Part shown: piece after piece, positions 36,867 to 45,400 of the stretch
Position numbering within the stretch: position 1 is the first letter of the stretch
How the letters are laid out: each line of letters starts with the position of its first letter
NCBI GenBank assembly: GCA_943329665.2
Contig: CALQEU020000019.1
Span: forward strand, 1 to 64,000
Origin: JAJTFW01 sp903922455
Lineage (GTDB): Bacteria > Bacteroidota > Bacteroidia > AKYH767-A > OLB10
Length of the DNA stretch: 64,000 nt
Direction of reading: 5' to 3'
Notes under the pieces: generated by a model
Database searches by the model: none
The model's input: the letters and a program-made list of their open reading frames with translations, nothing else
What the model was told of the DNA's origin: nothing
Translations under genes and position numbers: made by a program

Positions 36867-37030
36867 GTTTAATTAATTCTATGAGCGCCATAATTTCATT
36901 CCCATTAGAAAGTTAAAAAAGCATTCAATACTTCTCCGCTCAAAAATCACAATAAAATTATTAACAGCGAACAATTATTTGCATTGACGATGATACAATC
37001 AATATTGAGTCAACAGAGAAAGAATACGAA

Positions 37031-37816
37031 TTAGTGTGCTTTTAGTAAAACAGCAAGCTCTTCAAACATTTGCCAACTCAATGCTTCTGCTCTTAAATCG
37101 AGATAAGGAATATGCGAGAAATCGGGTGGTAAAATAGGACGCAATGCATTTCGCAACGTTTTTCTACGTTGATTAAATCCAACTTTAACTACCGTCGTAA
37201 ACCACGATTGATCCACGCGCATGGTCATGCGATCATTGCGTTTCATTCTTAATATTGCAGACTTCACTCTTGGCGGTGGAGTAAATAGATGTTGGTCGAC
37301 CGTAAATAAATATTCAATCTCAAACCAAGGTTGCAACAGTACACTCAAAATTCCGTAGTCGCGATTTCCAGGAGGCGAAGCAATACGCTCTGCTACTTCC
37401 TTTTGAAACATCCCGACCATCAGTGGCACTTTATTCTTGAATTCTAAAATGCGAAATAATATTTGCGTAGAAATATTATAAGGAAAATTACCAATGATGG
37501 CAAATTGATTCACGAACAATTCGTCCAAATTCATTTGCAAAAAATCACCTTCTATCAATCGATCTTTCAATTCCGGAAAATGCAAATTCAAGTATGGGAT
37601 TGAATCACGATCGATTTCTACGGCATATGTCGTATAAGATTTATTCGGTAACAAATACTTGGTAAGTACTCCCATCCCTGGACCAATCTCCAACACATCA
37701 TTCACGCCATCTGGCAACTCTAAAGCATCTACTATCGCCTGCGCGGTATCCTCATCATTTAAAAAATGCTGCCCTAAAAATTTCTTGGCTCTTACATCAC
37801 CTGGCTTCCACGTCAT
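37031..37816 (-). CDS. rsmA: 16S rRNA (adenine1518/1519-N6)-dimethyltransferase
   Basis: 261 aa. Dimethylates the two adjacent adenines of helix 45 late in 30S assembly. Visible are the KKFLGQHFLND start, the SAM-binding VLEIGPGMGVLTKYL, the acidic loop YAVEIDRD, the catalytic NFPYNIS (family NxPY) and the C-terminal FTPPPRVKSAILRM. It overlaps the DUF4286 gene by 4 nt and ends the serS-TPR-DUF4286-rsmA operon. Confidence 0.96.
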   Translation of the reverse strand: MTWKPGDVRAKKFLGQHFLNDEDTAQAIVDALELPDGVNDVLEIGPGMGVLTKYLLPNKSYTTYAVEIDRDSIPYLNLHFPELKDRLIEGDFLQMNLDELFVNQFAIIGNFPYNISTQILFRILEFKNKVPLMVGMFQKEVAERIASPPGNRDYGILSVLLQPWFEIEYLFTVDQHLFTPPPRVKSAILRMKRNDRMTMRVDQSWFTTVVKVGFNQRRKTLRNALRPILPPDFSHIPYLDLRAEALSWQMFEELAVLLKAH

Positions 37817-38112
37817 ACCACTTCCAATAAAGTGCGAAATGCAGTAAATTTTCCACCATAATGTTTGGCGGCATCTTCTTGTAATACGGGTGCGAACTCA
37901 TCACGGTATCGCTCGTAACTCTCCATGTCGTGACAAGTATATTGGATCGCATAAGTGAATCCACCTACCTCTTCAGCCAACACACGACAAATACGTGCTT
38001 CAAAAAATATTCCCACCTTCAGTACATCTGGAATATGTTTCTCCTTCATCCACTTCAACCACTCCACCGACACATCTTCGTCAATACTGACCGTTACATT
38101 ATAGATAATCAT
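37813..38112 (-). CDS. DUF4286 family protein
   Basis: 99 aa, ferredoxin-like (dimeric alpha/beta barrel) small protein: IIYNVTVSIDEDVSVEWLKWM at the start and TYAIQYTCHDMESYERY in the middle match DUF4286. The function is unknown. It sits in translational overlap with rsmA (4 nt) and downstream of a TPR gene, an arrangement I associate with Bacteroidota. No signal peptide is seen, so it is cytosolic. Confidence 0.85.
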   Translation of the reverse strand: MIIYNVTVSIDEDVSVEWLKWMKEKHIPDVLKVGIFFEARICRVLAEEVGGFTYAIQYTCHDMESYERYRDEFAPVLQEDAAKHYGGKFTAFRTLLEVV

Positions 38113-38158
38113 TTTTCTAGCTATTCATTTATGATGATCACTGAAACCATCAACTCTA

Positions 38159-39982
38159 TTAATTAATTTTATCTCCGCGCAATGTTCTGAATCGCTTTCT
38201 CGCATCCACAACAAAAAGACTTCCTGGATATTTAGTGAGTAGAGTTTCATACAGCACTTTTGCTTTTTCCTTATCGTCTAATTTATTTTCATTTAAATCT
38301 GCCAATTGAAATAGGGCATCATCCGCTAAAATATCGTCAGGATACTTATCAATAATATCTTGTAAATAGACAAGCGCTTCTGTAAAGCGACCTTTTGATT
38401 TTAAGATTTGCACTTTCTTAAACCATGCTTCATCAGTTAATGAATGATTGGGATATCCATTGATCAAACTGTCCAACACCATTAAAGCAAGGCTATCCTT
38501 ATTTTGAAAATCCAATAAGTCTGCTCTGGAATAAACGATCATTGCTGCATTGGAAGTGTCCAAATTGGTATTGTCGGTAATCAACAATGCCAATGACAAT
38601 GCATCATTAGAGATCAACTGACTTGTGGCTGCTTTCAACACATTTAGTTGATCTTTTGCCCAATCGAATTCACCTAAGTAATACGACAATCTTGAATTAC
38701 GAAACTTTGCTTCACGACCCAATATATCATTCTTAAAATCTTTATCCACTTGTCCGTAAAGAAGCGCTGCATCCCATACCAATCCATCAAAAACATAAAT
38801 ATCGGCCAACTCCAATTTACATTCCGCTTTAAACTGCGATTTTAAATTAGGTAATTCAATCGTTTCATTTAACAACTCAATGGCTGTATCGGTATTAAAC
38901 AAATAAAAGGCTTCCAAATGAGCATATCCGCGAATAAGTGGCGCTGTAGCAACATTCTTTCCCAATTCAGATAATGTGGTTACATAATCTTGCTTAAGAC
39001 GAAGCAAATCAGCTTGCGTATAATTTCCAGAAGACGTTACACGCTCATTCACTGCATTGATCAATTCCATGCGTGCAGTGGTGTAATTAATATTCAGTGA
39101 GCCTTTTTCAACTACATACTGGAAACATTTTTCAGCGGTTAAGAAATCCTTGTTGCTTAAGCATGTTCTACCTAAACTTAATAATCGATCACCGTTTTCA
39201 GCTAGACGTTTATCTAACCCTTTCGCTTGAATAAATGCCGACTCAAAATCTTTTTCCTGCAAAAACAACCAAAGCAAGAGCTCACTATATTTCGATTCAT
39301 TCGGATACTTTTGAATACTTCGCAATAAACTTTGTCGAACTAAATCACTCATATTCCCACTTAAATCATTTGCAATTTTATTTTGCAAGATGGTTTGAAT
39401 ATTGGGAAGATAACCAGGATTAAAATCAATCATCGTAATGTACTCATTCACCATTTCATTAAACTTTCCCAGCTGACCATAAGCTTCAGCCAACTCAAAC
39501 GAAAACGGATAAGCACCCTTTAATAATTTTCTTCCTTGCAAATAAGTTAAAACCGCATAATCAAACATCTGATTCTTAGTAAATGCATTTCCTAACAAAT
39601 TCACTTGATTAATATCGGTTTTCAAATTACTGATCGCTTCTTCATACACCTTCTTTGCGTCGTTATTCTTTCCCTCTAAATCATAAAGCAATCCTAAGTC
39701 GATTCGAATAGAAGGATCTTGCGGAAATTTTTTCTGATGCTTTCGAATTAATTTTTCTGCCTTATCAAAATCCTTCAAAGCCATTAAACATTTAGAATAA
39801 CCCAGATAAGCTGCGAACGGATCCTGATCATAAAACTTTTCAAAGTACACGACAGCCTTATCGTATTCACCGGTGCTAAAATATTGATTGGCTAATTCAG
39901 CATTCGATTGTCCGGGTTGTGCAAATACACCTTGCGAACCGATTGCAATAAACAGAATTAAAAATGCGAGTATTTTTTTCAT
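38159..39982 (-). CDS. secreted tetratricopeptide-repeat protein
   Basis: 607 aa. Signal peptide (ILAFLILFIAIGSQGVFAQ) then TPR helices throughout: AELANQYFSTGEYDKAVVYF, AAYLGYSKCLMALKDFDKAE, and near the end ALVYLQDIIDKYPDDILAD and ALFQLADLNENKLDDKEKA, which resemble YbgF/BamD-type repeats. It is probably a periplasmic scaffold. It overlaps the serS stop by 4 nt (start ATG inside the serS end), so it is expressed with serS. No enzymatic motif is seen. Confidence 0.85.
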   Translation of the reverse strand: MKKILAFLILFIAIGSQGVFAQPGQSNAELANQYFSTGEYDKAVVYFEKFYDQDPFAAYLGYSKCLMALKDFDKAEKLIRKHQKKFPQDPSIRIDLGLLYDLEGKNNDAKKVYEEAISNLKTDINQVNLLGNAFTKNQMFDYAVLTYLQGRKLLKGAYPFSFELAEAYGQLGKFNEMVNEYITMIDFNPGYLPNIQTILQNKIANDLSGNMSDLVRQSLLRSIQKYPNESKYSELLLWLFLQEKDFESAFIQAKGLDKRLAENGDRLLSLGRTCLSNKDFLTAEKCFQYVVEKGSLNINYTTARMELINAVNERVTSSGNYTQADLLRLKQDYVTTLSELGKNVATAPLIRGYAHLEAFYLFNTDTAIELLNETIELPNLKSQFKAECKLELADIYVFDGLVWDAALLYGQVDKDFKNDILGREAKFRNSRLSYYLGEFDWAKDQLNVLKAATSQLISNDALSLALLITDNTNLDTSNAAMIVYSRADLLDFQNKDSLALMVLDSLINGYPNHSLTDEAWFKKVQILKSKGRFTEALVYLQDIIDKYPDDILADDALFQLADLNENKLDDKEKAKVLYETLLTKYPGSLFVVDARKRFRTLRGDKIN

Positions 39983-41253
39983 TTAATAGTATCAAATCCA
40001 GTATACGGAACTAAAGCGGCAGGGATACGAATTCCATCCTTACTTTGATTATTTTCTAATAAAGAAGCCACAATACGAGGTAACGCTAACGCAGAGCCAT
40101 TTAGTGTATGTGCTAAAACTGGCTTTTCATTTCCTTCACGATAACGCAATTTTAATCGATTGGCTTGGAAAGATTCAAAGTTGGATACAGAACTCACCTC
40201 TAACCATCTTTTCTGAGCACCACTCCACACTTCCATGTCATAGGTTAATGCAGAAGCAAAACTCATATCGCCACCGCATAATTTCAAGGTGCGGTAAGGA
40301 AGTTCGAGCAAATCCAATAAACTACAAACATAGTTTCGCATCTCTTCCAGAATTTTATAACTTGAATCAGGATGTGCAATTTGAACAATCTCCACTTTAT
40401 CGAATTGATGCAAGCGATTTAATCCGCGAACATGCGCGCCGTACGATCCCGCTTCTCTACGAAAACAAGGTGTGTAAGCCGTGCACTTAATAGGCATGTC
40501 TTCTGCTTTCACAATGGTATCACGAAAAATATTGGTTACTGGAACTTCTGCAGTAGGAATTAAATATAAATTATCTGCGGTAACGTGATACATTTGCCCT
40601 TCTTTATCGGGAAGTTGTCCAGTTCCAAAACCAGATTCTTCATTGATTAAAATGGGTGGTTGAATTTCATAATACCCAGCCTTTGTTGCTTGATCGAGAA
40701 AGAAATTTATCAATGCTCTTTGCAATTTTGCTCCTTGCCCTTTGTAAACTGGAAATCCAGCTCCAGCAATTTTATTACCTAATTCAAAATCGATAATATC
40801 GTACTTCGCAGTTAATTCCCAATGCGGCAATGCATCGTCGTCGAGCTTCGGCATATTTTTCTCATTCAAGAAAACGACTTCATTGTCTTCGGGTGTTTTA
40901 CCAGAAGGAACAGAAGGAGATGGAATATTGGGAAGTACGACTAATGCATTCTTCAAATCATCTTCAAGTTTTGCTAATTTCTCTTCTTGCCCTTTCGCTA
41001 ATTCCTTGATGGAAGCACTACGATTACGCAAATCATCCGCTTCTGCTTTTTTTCCCGACTTAAACAATTCGCCAATCTGCTTAGCCAAAGTATTCTGCTC
41101 TGACAAAAGCATTTCAACTTCTGTTTGAGCTTTTCTTTTCTCTTGGTCAAGCGCAATAATTTCTTCTATAGCTGCTGCTGCATCTATATTTTTAATGGCT
41201 AATCTGTTGATTACATCCTGCTTGTTTTCACGGATATACGATAACTGAATCAT
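39979..41253 (-). CDS. serS: serine--tRNA ligase
   Basis: 424 aa class II synthetase. The N-terminal coiled-coil arm (about 30-100: EEIIALDQEKRKAQTEVEMLLSEQ...) binds the long tRNA-Ser variable arm. Motif 2 (CFRREAGSYG) and motif 3 (GSALALPRIVASLLEN) are intact, as is the TAEVP serine-site loop. It charges tRNA-Ser and tRNA-Sec in the cytosol. It is first gene of the operon serS-TPR-DUF4286-rsmA, driven by the promoter at 41274-41281. Confidence 0.97.
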   Translation of the reverse strand: MIQLSYIRENKQDVINRLAIKNIDAAAAIEEIIALDQEKRKAQTEVEMLLSEQNTLAKQIGELFKSGKKAEADDLRNRSASIKELAKGQEEKLAKLEDDLKNALVVLPNIPSPSVPSGKTPEDNEVVFLNEKNMPKLDDDALPHWELTAKYDIIDFELGNKIAGAGFPVYKGQGAKLQRALINFFLDQATKAGYYEIQPPILINEESGFGTGQLPDKEGQMYHVTADNLYLIPTAEVPVTNIFRDTIVKAEDMPIKCTAYTPCFRREAGSYGAHVRGLNRLHQFDKVEIVQIAHPDSSYKILEEMRNYVCSLLDLLELPYRTLKLCGGDMSFASALTYDMEVWSGAQKRWLEVSSVSNFESFQANRLKLRYREGNEKPVLAHTLNGSALALPRIVASLLENNQSKDGIRIPAALVPYTGFDTIK

Positions 41254-41273
41254 AAACTTTTTCGAATGAAGTG

Positions 41274-41281
41274 CAAATGTA
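41274..41281 (-). promoter_or_regulatory. -7 promoter element of serS (TACATTTG)
   Basis: Perfect TAnnTTTG on the minus strand, 20 nt before the serS ATG, back-to-back with the plus-strand element at 41307-41314. Confidence 0.65.
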
Positions 41282-41306
41282 GCCGTTTTTAATCGTTCTT
41301 ATCACC

Positions 41307-41314
41307 TAATTTTG
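41307..41314 (+). promoter_or_regulatory. -7 promoter element of punA, leaderless spacing (TAATTTTG)
   Basis: Perfect TAnnTTTG with exactly 4 nt (GCGG) before the ATG. If transcription starts about 5 nt after the motif, the mRNA begins at the start codon. Confidence 0.6.
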
Positions 41315-41318
41315 GCGG

Positions 41319-42131
41319 ATGACTTCAGAAATTATTCAATCAAGTGATTTCTTAAAAAAAATTGCTTCCTCGCAGGATGCCATTGGAATAATAATGGGTA
41401 CAGGCTTACATCAACTGGCTAAATCCATCAAGATCAAAGAGGCCATTGATTATACCAAGATCCCCCATTTTCCGACGAGTACGGTAGAGTCTCATAAAGG
41501 CCAGCTACTATTCGGGACCATTGAAGGTAAAGAAGTGATTGCAATGCAAGGACGATTTCATTTTTATGAAGGCTATTCAATGCAACAAATCACTCTCCCG
41601 GTGCGAGTTATGAAGCAATTGGGCGTAAATACTTTATTGGTATCCAATGCCGCTGGCGCTTTAAATCCATCTTACCAAAAAGGAGATTTGATGCTCATTG
41701 AAGATCATATTCACATGCAAAGCAGCAATCCACTTATTGGGAAAAATGACGGAGAGATGGGTCCAAGGTTTCCGGATATGAGTGCCCCTTATGATGCACT
41801 TCTAAGAGCAGAAATCTTGAAAATCGCCAAAGAAAATTCTATTCGAATGCAAGAGGGCGTTTATGTTTCCGTAAATGGACCCATGTTGGAAACAAGAGCA
41901 GAGTATAGATACTTGAGAACGATGGGTGCCGATGCTGTGGGGATGAGTACAACACCTGAAATTATTGTTGCTCGACACATGAATATGCGATGTGTTGGTA
42001 TCTCTGTACTGACGGATGTATGTGATCCCGATCATTTGCTACCTGTAACATTAGAAGAAATTATTGCCATTGCTGAAAGTGCTGATCCCATCTTGAGTAG
42101 AATAGTAAGCCGATTAATCGCAACGTTATGA
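41319..42131 (+). CDS. purine-nucleoside phosphorylase (trimeric type)
   Basis: 270 aa. Phosphorolysis of purine (deoxy)nucleosides to base and ribose-1-phosphate. Motifs: phosphate site GIIMGTGL, QGRFHFYEGYSMQQITLPVRVMK, SNAAGALNP, the base-binding VYVSVNGPMLETRAEYR and the GMSTTPE loop with the VLTD(V)CDP segment. The length and the MSTTPE motif indicate the trimeric PNP-I class rather than hexameric DeoD. Its stop overlaps the next ATG (ATGA), so the following gene is translationally coupled. Confidence 0.95.
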   Translation: MTSEIIQSSDFLKKIASSQDAIGIIMGTGLHQLAKSIKIKEAIDYTKIPHFPTSTVESHKGQLLFGTIEGKEVIAMQGRFHFYEGYSMQQITLPVRVMKQLGVNTLLVSNAAGALNPSYQKGDLMLIEDHIHMQSSNPLIGKNDGEMGPRFPDMSAPYDALLRAEILKIAKENSIRMQEGVYVSVNGPMLETRAEYRYLRTMGADAVGMSTTPEIIVARHMNMRCVGISVLTDVCDPDHLLPVTLEEIIAIAESADPILSRIVSRLIATL

Positions 42132-42643
42132 ACGAATATTTCAAGAGCTGCGCTATCCTTTTTTTCACAGGAATAAAAACAGGGATTCATTCTTCAATAG
42201 TGTTCAATGAATCTACTCAACTTGCTATTCAAGAATTAATTTCTCTTCACGCACTGAATTTTGAAATTGTACAGGCTGATGGAATTCAAGAAGCCAATGA
42301 TTGGCCCAATAGTACTATTCATTCAACAGCAATTGAAAATTATTTATGCGCTGCCTATTCAAAAAAATTCAAAGAAGGATTTAGAAAAGTAATTGGAGTT
42401 TTTTCATTGCCATTACAACTCGCGCCAAAACAAATGGAAGAAGCGATGTTAAGCATTCGACCGTTGGATTTTTGTATTGGTCCAGACACGCATGGAGGAA
42501 TTTATTTATTAGGCATGAATACTTACGAAGAAAAATTAATTCTTCACCAACCATGGCTTGGCACAACCCTATGTAAATCAATCATTCGTGAAATCGGAAA
42601 TCAAAAAAAAATAACTTATAAATTACCAACGCTCGGAATCTAG
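42128..42643 (+). CDS. degenerate DUF2064/TIGR04282-like glycosyltransferase-A protein
   Basis: 171 aa. The C-terminal half (FSLPLQLAPKQMEEAMLSIRPLDFCIGPDTHGGIYLLGM) follows the DUF2064 pattern, in which 'IGSDCPxLTxexL..A...L...DvVLGPAxDGGYYLIGL' is usual. Here the metal-binding GSDCP has become GVFSLP and the D of DGG is H, so a normal nucleotide-sugar activity is doubtful. The N-terminal region is short and divergent. It overlaps the PNP gene by 4 nt and precedes an amino-acid dehydrogenase; neither neighbour explains it. Confidence 0.55.
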   Translation: MNEYFKSCAILFFTGIKTGIHSSIVFNESTQLAIQELISLHALNFEIVQADGIQEANDWPNSTIHSTAIENYLCAAYSKKFKEGFRKVIGVFSLPLQLAPKQMEEAMLSIRPLDFCIGPDTHGGIYLLGMNTYEEKLILHQPWLGTTLCKSIIREIGNQKKITYKLPTLGI

Positions 42644-42697
42644 TTCATGAATAGAGTGAAAATAGATTTCTTTGCACTAAAATTCGATCAAGAAAAG

Positions 42698-43915
42698 ATG
42701 TTAACCTTACTACAACAATTTGAAGATAAGAAGCCTGAAATAATTTACGAATGGAATGATCCACAATCGGAAGCGTGCGGATGGATCGTAATCAACTCAT
42801 TACGTGGTGGCGCTGCTGGAGGTGGTACTCGCATGCGAAAAGGATTAGATCGACGTGAAGTGGAATCATTAGCGAAAACCATGGAAATTAAATTCACAGT
42901 AGCAGGACCACCCATTGGAGGAGCAAAATCTGGAATTAATTTCGATCCACGTGATCCTCGTAAAGAAGAAGTATTGAAGCGTTGGTTCAAAGCAGCCATG
43001 CCGTTACTAAAAAATTATTATGGTACAGGCGGCGATCTTTTTGTAGATGAAATTCACGAAGTAATTCCGATTACTGCTGAGCTTGGATTATTACATCCAC
43101 AGGAAGGTGTAGTGAACGGACATTTCAAAAGTGAAGGTACGGAACGATCAGAAAGAATTCAAAAACTTCAGCAAGGAGTTAGTTTAATGGTTAATGATCC
43201 ACGTTATGTGCCAGCAGGTTCAGCGTATACCATTGCTGATATGATTACAGGATATGGGGTCGCTCAATCTATCATTCATTTTTATAAGTTACAGGGAGAT
43301 GGGATCAAAGGAAAAAAAGTTATAGTACAAGGATGGGGAAATGTAGGTGCAGCTACAGGATTTTATCTATCTCAATCTGGTGGATTACTCACAGGAATTG
43401 TAGATCGAAGTGGTGGTGTATTAAATGAAAATGGATTTTCGCATGATGAAGTCATCAGCCTTTTTCATTCACGAACAAAAAACATGTTTGAAGGATTTAC
43501 TAAAGTAGATGATATTCAAGAATCCTTTTGGAAACAAAAAGCAGATGTATTTATTCCTGCCGCAGCATCCCGCTTAGTGACTCTTGATCAAGCAAGCGAT
43601 TTATATGATGGCGGATTGAAAGTAATTGCATGTGGAGCGAATGTTCCATTTGCAGATACTGAAATTTTCTTTGGACCTATTAGTCGATTTGCGGATCATC
43701 ATTTAAGTGTGATCCCTGATTTTATTTCCAACTGTGGAATGGCAAGAGTCTTTGCTTACTTAATGAGCAATCCAAAAGAAGTCTCAGCTGAAGGAATTTT
43801 TACTGACGTTGCTAAAACTATTCATCAAGCGTTGGATAATATATACAAAATCAATCAAGGAAAAAAAGATATAACGGCTAGCGGATACGAAATTGCTTTG
43901 AAGCAATTATTATAA
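42698..43915 (+). CDS. Glu/Leu/Phe/Val dehydrogenase
   Basis: About 405 aa from the ATG at 42698 (MLTLLQQFEDKKPEIIYEWND); an ATG 17 codons upstream at 42647 is possible but not family-like. Oxidative deamination of an amino acid with NAD(P). The substrate domain has GAAGGGTRMRKGL and the catalytic lysine region GPPIGGAKSGI; the Rossmann domain has VQGWGNVGAATGFYL. The body differs from standard hexameric GDH by the insert after DEIHEVIPI, a Bacteroidota subtype. Specificity is not decidable from sequence. Confidence 0.88.
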   Translation: MLTLLQQFEDKKPEIIYEWNDPQSEACGWIVINSLRGGAAGGGTRMRKGLDRREVESLAKTMEIKFTVAGPPIGGAKSGINFDPRDPRKEEVLKRWFKAAMPLLKNYYGTGGDLFVDEIHEVIPITAELGLLHPQEGVVNGHFKSEGTERSERIQKLQQGVSLMVNDPRYVPAGSAYTIADMITGYGVAQSIIHFYKLQGDGIKGKKVIVQGWGNVGAATGFYLSQSGGLLTGIVDRSGGVLNENGFSHDEVISLFHSRTKNMFEGFTKVDDIQESFWKQKADVFIPAAASRLVTLDQASDLYDGGLKVIACGANVPFADTEIFFGPISRFADHHLSVIPDFISNCGMARVFAYLMSNPKEVSAEGIFTDVAKTIHQALDNIYKINQGKKDITASGYEIALKQLL

Positions 43916-43931
43916 ATTTTAATTTAGTAAC

Positions 43932-45017
43932 ATGGATGAAAATTGGTTAAATCAGGTGTATTTTGAGAATGATGTGCGCAGCTACCTGTTGTTTTTCACC
44001 ATCATTCTTTCTGGTATCATTTTAAAAAGATTTGTTTCTTTCCACTTATCCGGACTTATTTATCGAGCCATAAAAAAACGTGTAGCTGGAGTAGATGTAA
44101 AAATGCTTCGTCATTTATTGCGTAAGCCATTTGGGTTATTTGTTATTTTACTAAGTGTTTACTTAGCTTGCAAGCAGCTACACTATCCAGAAAGTTGGCA
44201 TTTACCATCAGAAGAAAATTTCGGCATTAGATTTATTATTTGGAGAACATTTCAATTTTCCATTTTCATTTCGATTACATGGATTGTGCTACGGTGTATT
44301 GATTTTTTTGGAATTGTATTGACTCATCGTGTTGGACTACATAATTCCAATAACGATAACAAGTTGATCCCCTTCATGCGAGAAGCCATCAAAATAATAG
44401 TAATTATTTTGAGTTTTTTTATCATCCTCGGCACCATCTTCGATGTTAATGTTGCCTCTCTCATTGCCGGATTGGGTATCGGAGGACTTGCATTAGCCCT
44501 TGCAGCAAAAGAAAGTATTGAAAATTTATTAGCATCATTCGCCATCTTCCTAGATAAACCTTTTTCTACAGGCGATTTAGTAAAAGTAGGAAGTGTAAAA
44601 GGGTCCGTAGAAAAAATTGGATTTAGAAGTACACAAATCAGAACCCTCGACCGAACCATCTTTTCCATTCCCAACAAAAAAATGATCGATTCGGATGTAG
44701 AGAATATAAGTCAGCGCAACATGATTCGCGCGAGTTTCACCGTACTCATCCGCTTTGAAACACCAACTTCAAAAATTGAAAAATTCAAACAAGAGATACA
44801 TTCCTTTCTAAGAAATCTTGATTACGTTTCCTCAACTACACCTCCATATATACATATAGAAAATTTCACCATTCAAGGTGTTGAGATGAAATTTATCTAC
44901 TTCATTGAATCCATCGATTTCACTTATTTCAGTGAAAGAAGAGAATTCATCTTTCTAAAAATTTTAGATACCGCCCAACAAGAAGAGATCAAATTGGGAA
45001 TTCGGGATATTCAATAA
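43932..45017 (+). CDS. small-conductance mechanosensitive channel (MscS family)
   Basis: 361 aa. Four membrane helices precede the pore helix, with SLIAGLGIGGLALALAAKESIENLLASF giving the Gly/Ala-packed TM3. The beta domain (FSTGDLVKVGSVKGSVEKIGFRSTQIRTLD) and the C-terminal cage follow. It opens under membrane tension to release solutes after osmotic downshock. It lies 16 nt after the dehydrogenase gene and could be co-transcribed, though no functional link is evident. Confidence 0.93.
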   Translation: MDENWLNQVYFENDVRSYLLFFTIILSGIILKRFVSFHLSGLIYRAIKKRVAGVDVKMLRHLLRKPFGLFVILLSVYLACKQLHYPESWHLPSEENFGIRFIIWRTFQFSIFISITWIVLRCIDFFGIVLTHRVGLHNSNNDNKLIPFMREAIKIIVIILSFFIILGTIFDVNVASLIAGLGIGGLALALAAKESIENLLASFAIFLDKPFSTGDLVKVGSVKGSVEKIGFRSTQIRTLDRTIFSIPNKKMIDSDVENISQRNMIRASFTVLIRFETPTSKIEKFKQEIHSFLRNLDYVSSTTPPYIHIENFTIQGVEMKFIYFIESIDFTYFSERREFIFLKILDTAQQEEIKLGIRDIQ

Positions 45018-45024
45018 ATAAGGA

Positions 45025-45180
45025 TTAAGCTCCAACTTTAATAAGCCTTCTTTGCAGTTCTTGCTCCTGGCAAGTTGTACCAATCGTCTTAATGACCTTA
45101 TGCTTACCGCCTGCTTTTGATATTATTTGAACTGATATACAACCAGATCGATTCTTCAATTTTCTTAAAAACATACACAT
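45025..45180 (-). pseudogene. N-terminal scrap of an IS1634/IS4-type transposase
   Basis: A 51-codon ORF (MCMFLRKLKNRSGCISVQ, then VIKTIGTTCQEQELQ) ending at TAA. The start region FLRKLKNRSGCISVQII and GKHKVIKTIG follow the usual N-terminus of IS1634-family transposases (F(V/L)RxxxNxSGSxSVQ...GKYKxVKTIG). The catalytic DDE part is absent, so this is a dead fragment. Its 3' end lies next to the mscS stop, where the rest was probably lost. No terminal inverted repeats are visible. The call rests on motif memory. Confidence 0.55.
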
Positions 45181-45400
45181 AAATAGTCATGCAACACCCA
45201 AAATCAAAAATCGGCACTTATAAATCAATGCGTTAGCACCACTTTATGAAAAAGTGCGGAAAACAGAATGGCAAGCCATCTCCTATCTTATACTCTATCT
45301 ACCAACATTTCCGCGTGAATTACTAATTCCAATAGCTGACAAGTATATTCAAATAAATTACTATTTTTAAATTCAAATTAGAAAACTATCGCCATTGTAT
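45181..45400. other. gene-free gap before the HD/kinase gene
   Basis: I see no ORF, hairpin or perfect TAnnTTTG here. A TATTTTTA near-match lies about 40 nt before the ATG at 45401. Part of the stretch may be old IS sequence continuing from the transposase scrap at 45025-45180. Confidence 0.4.
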
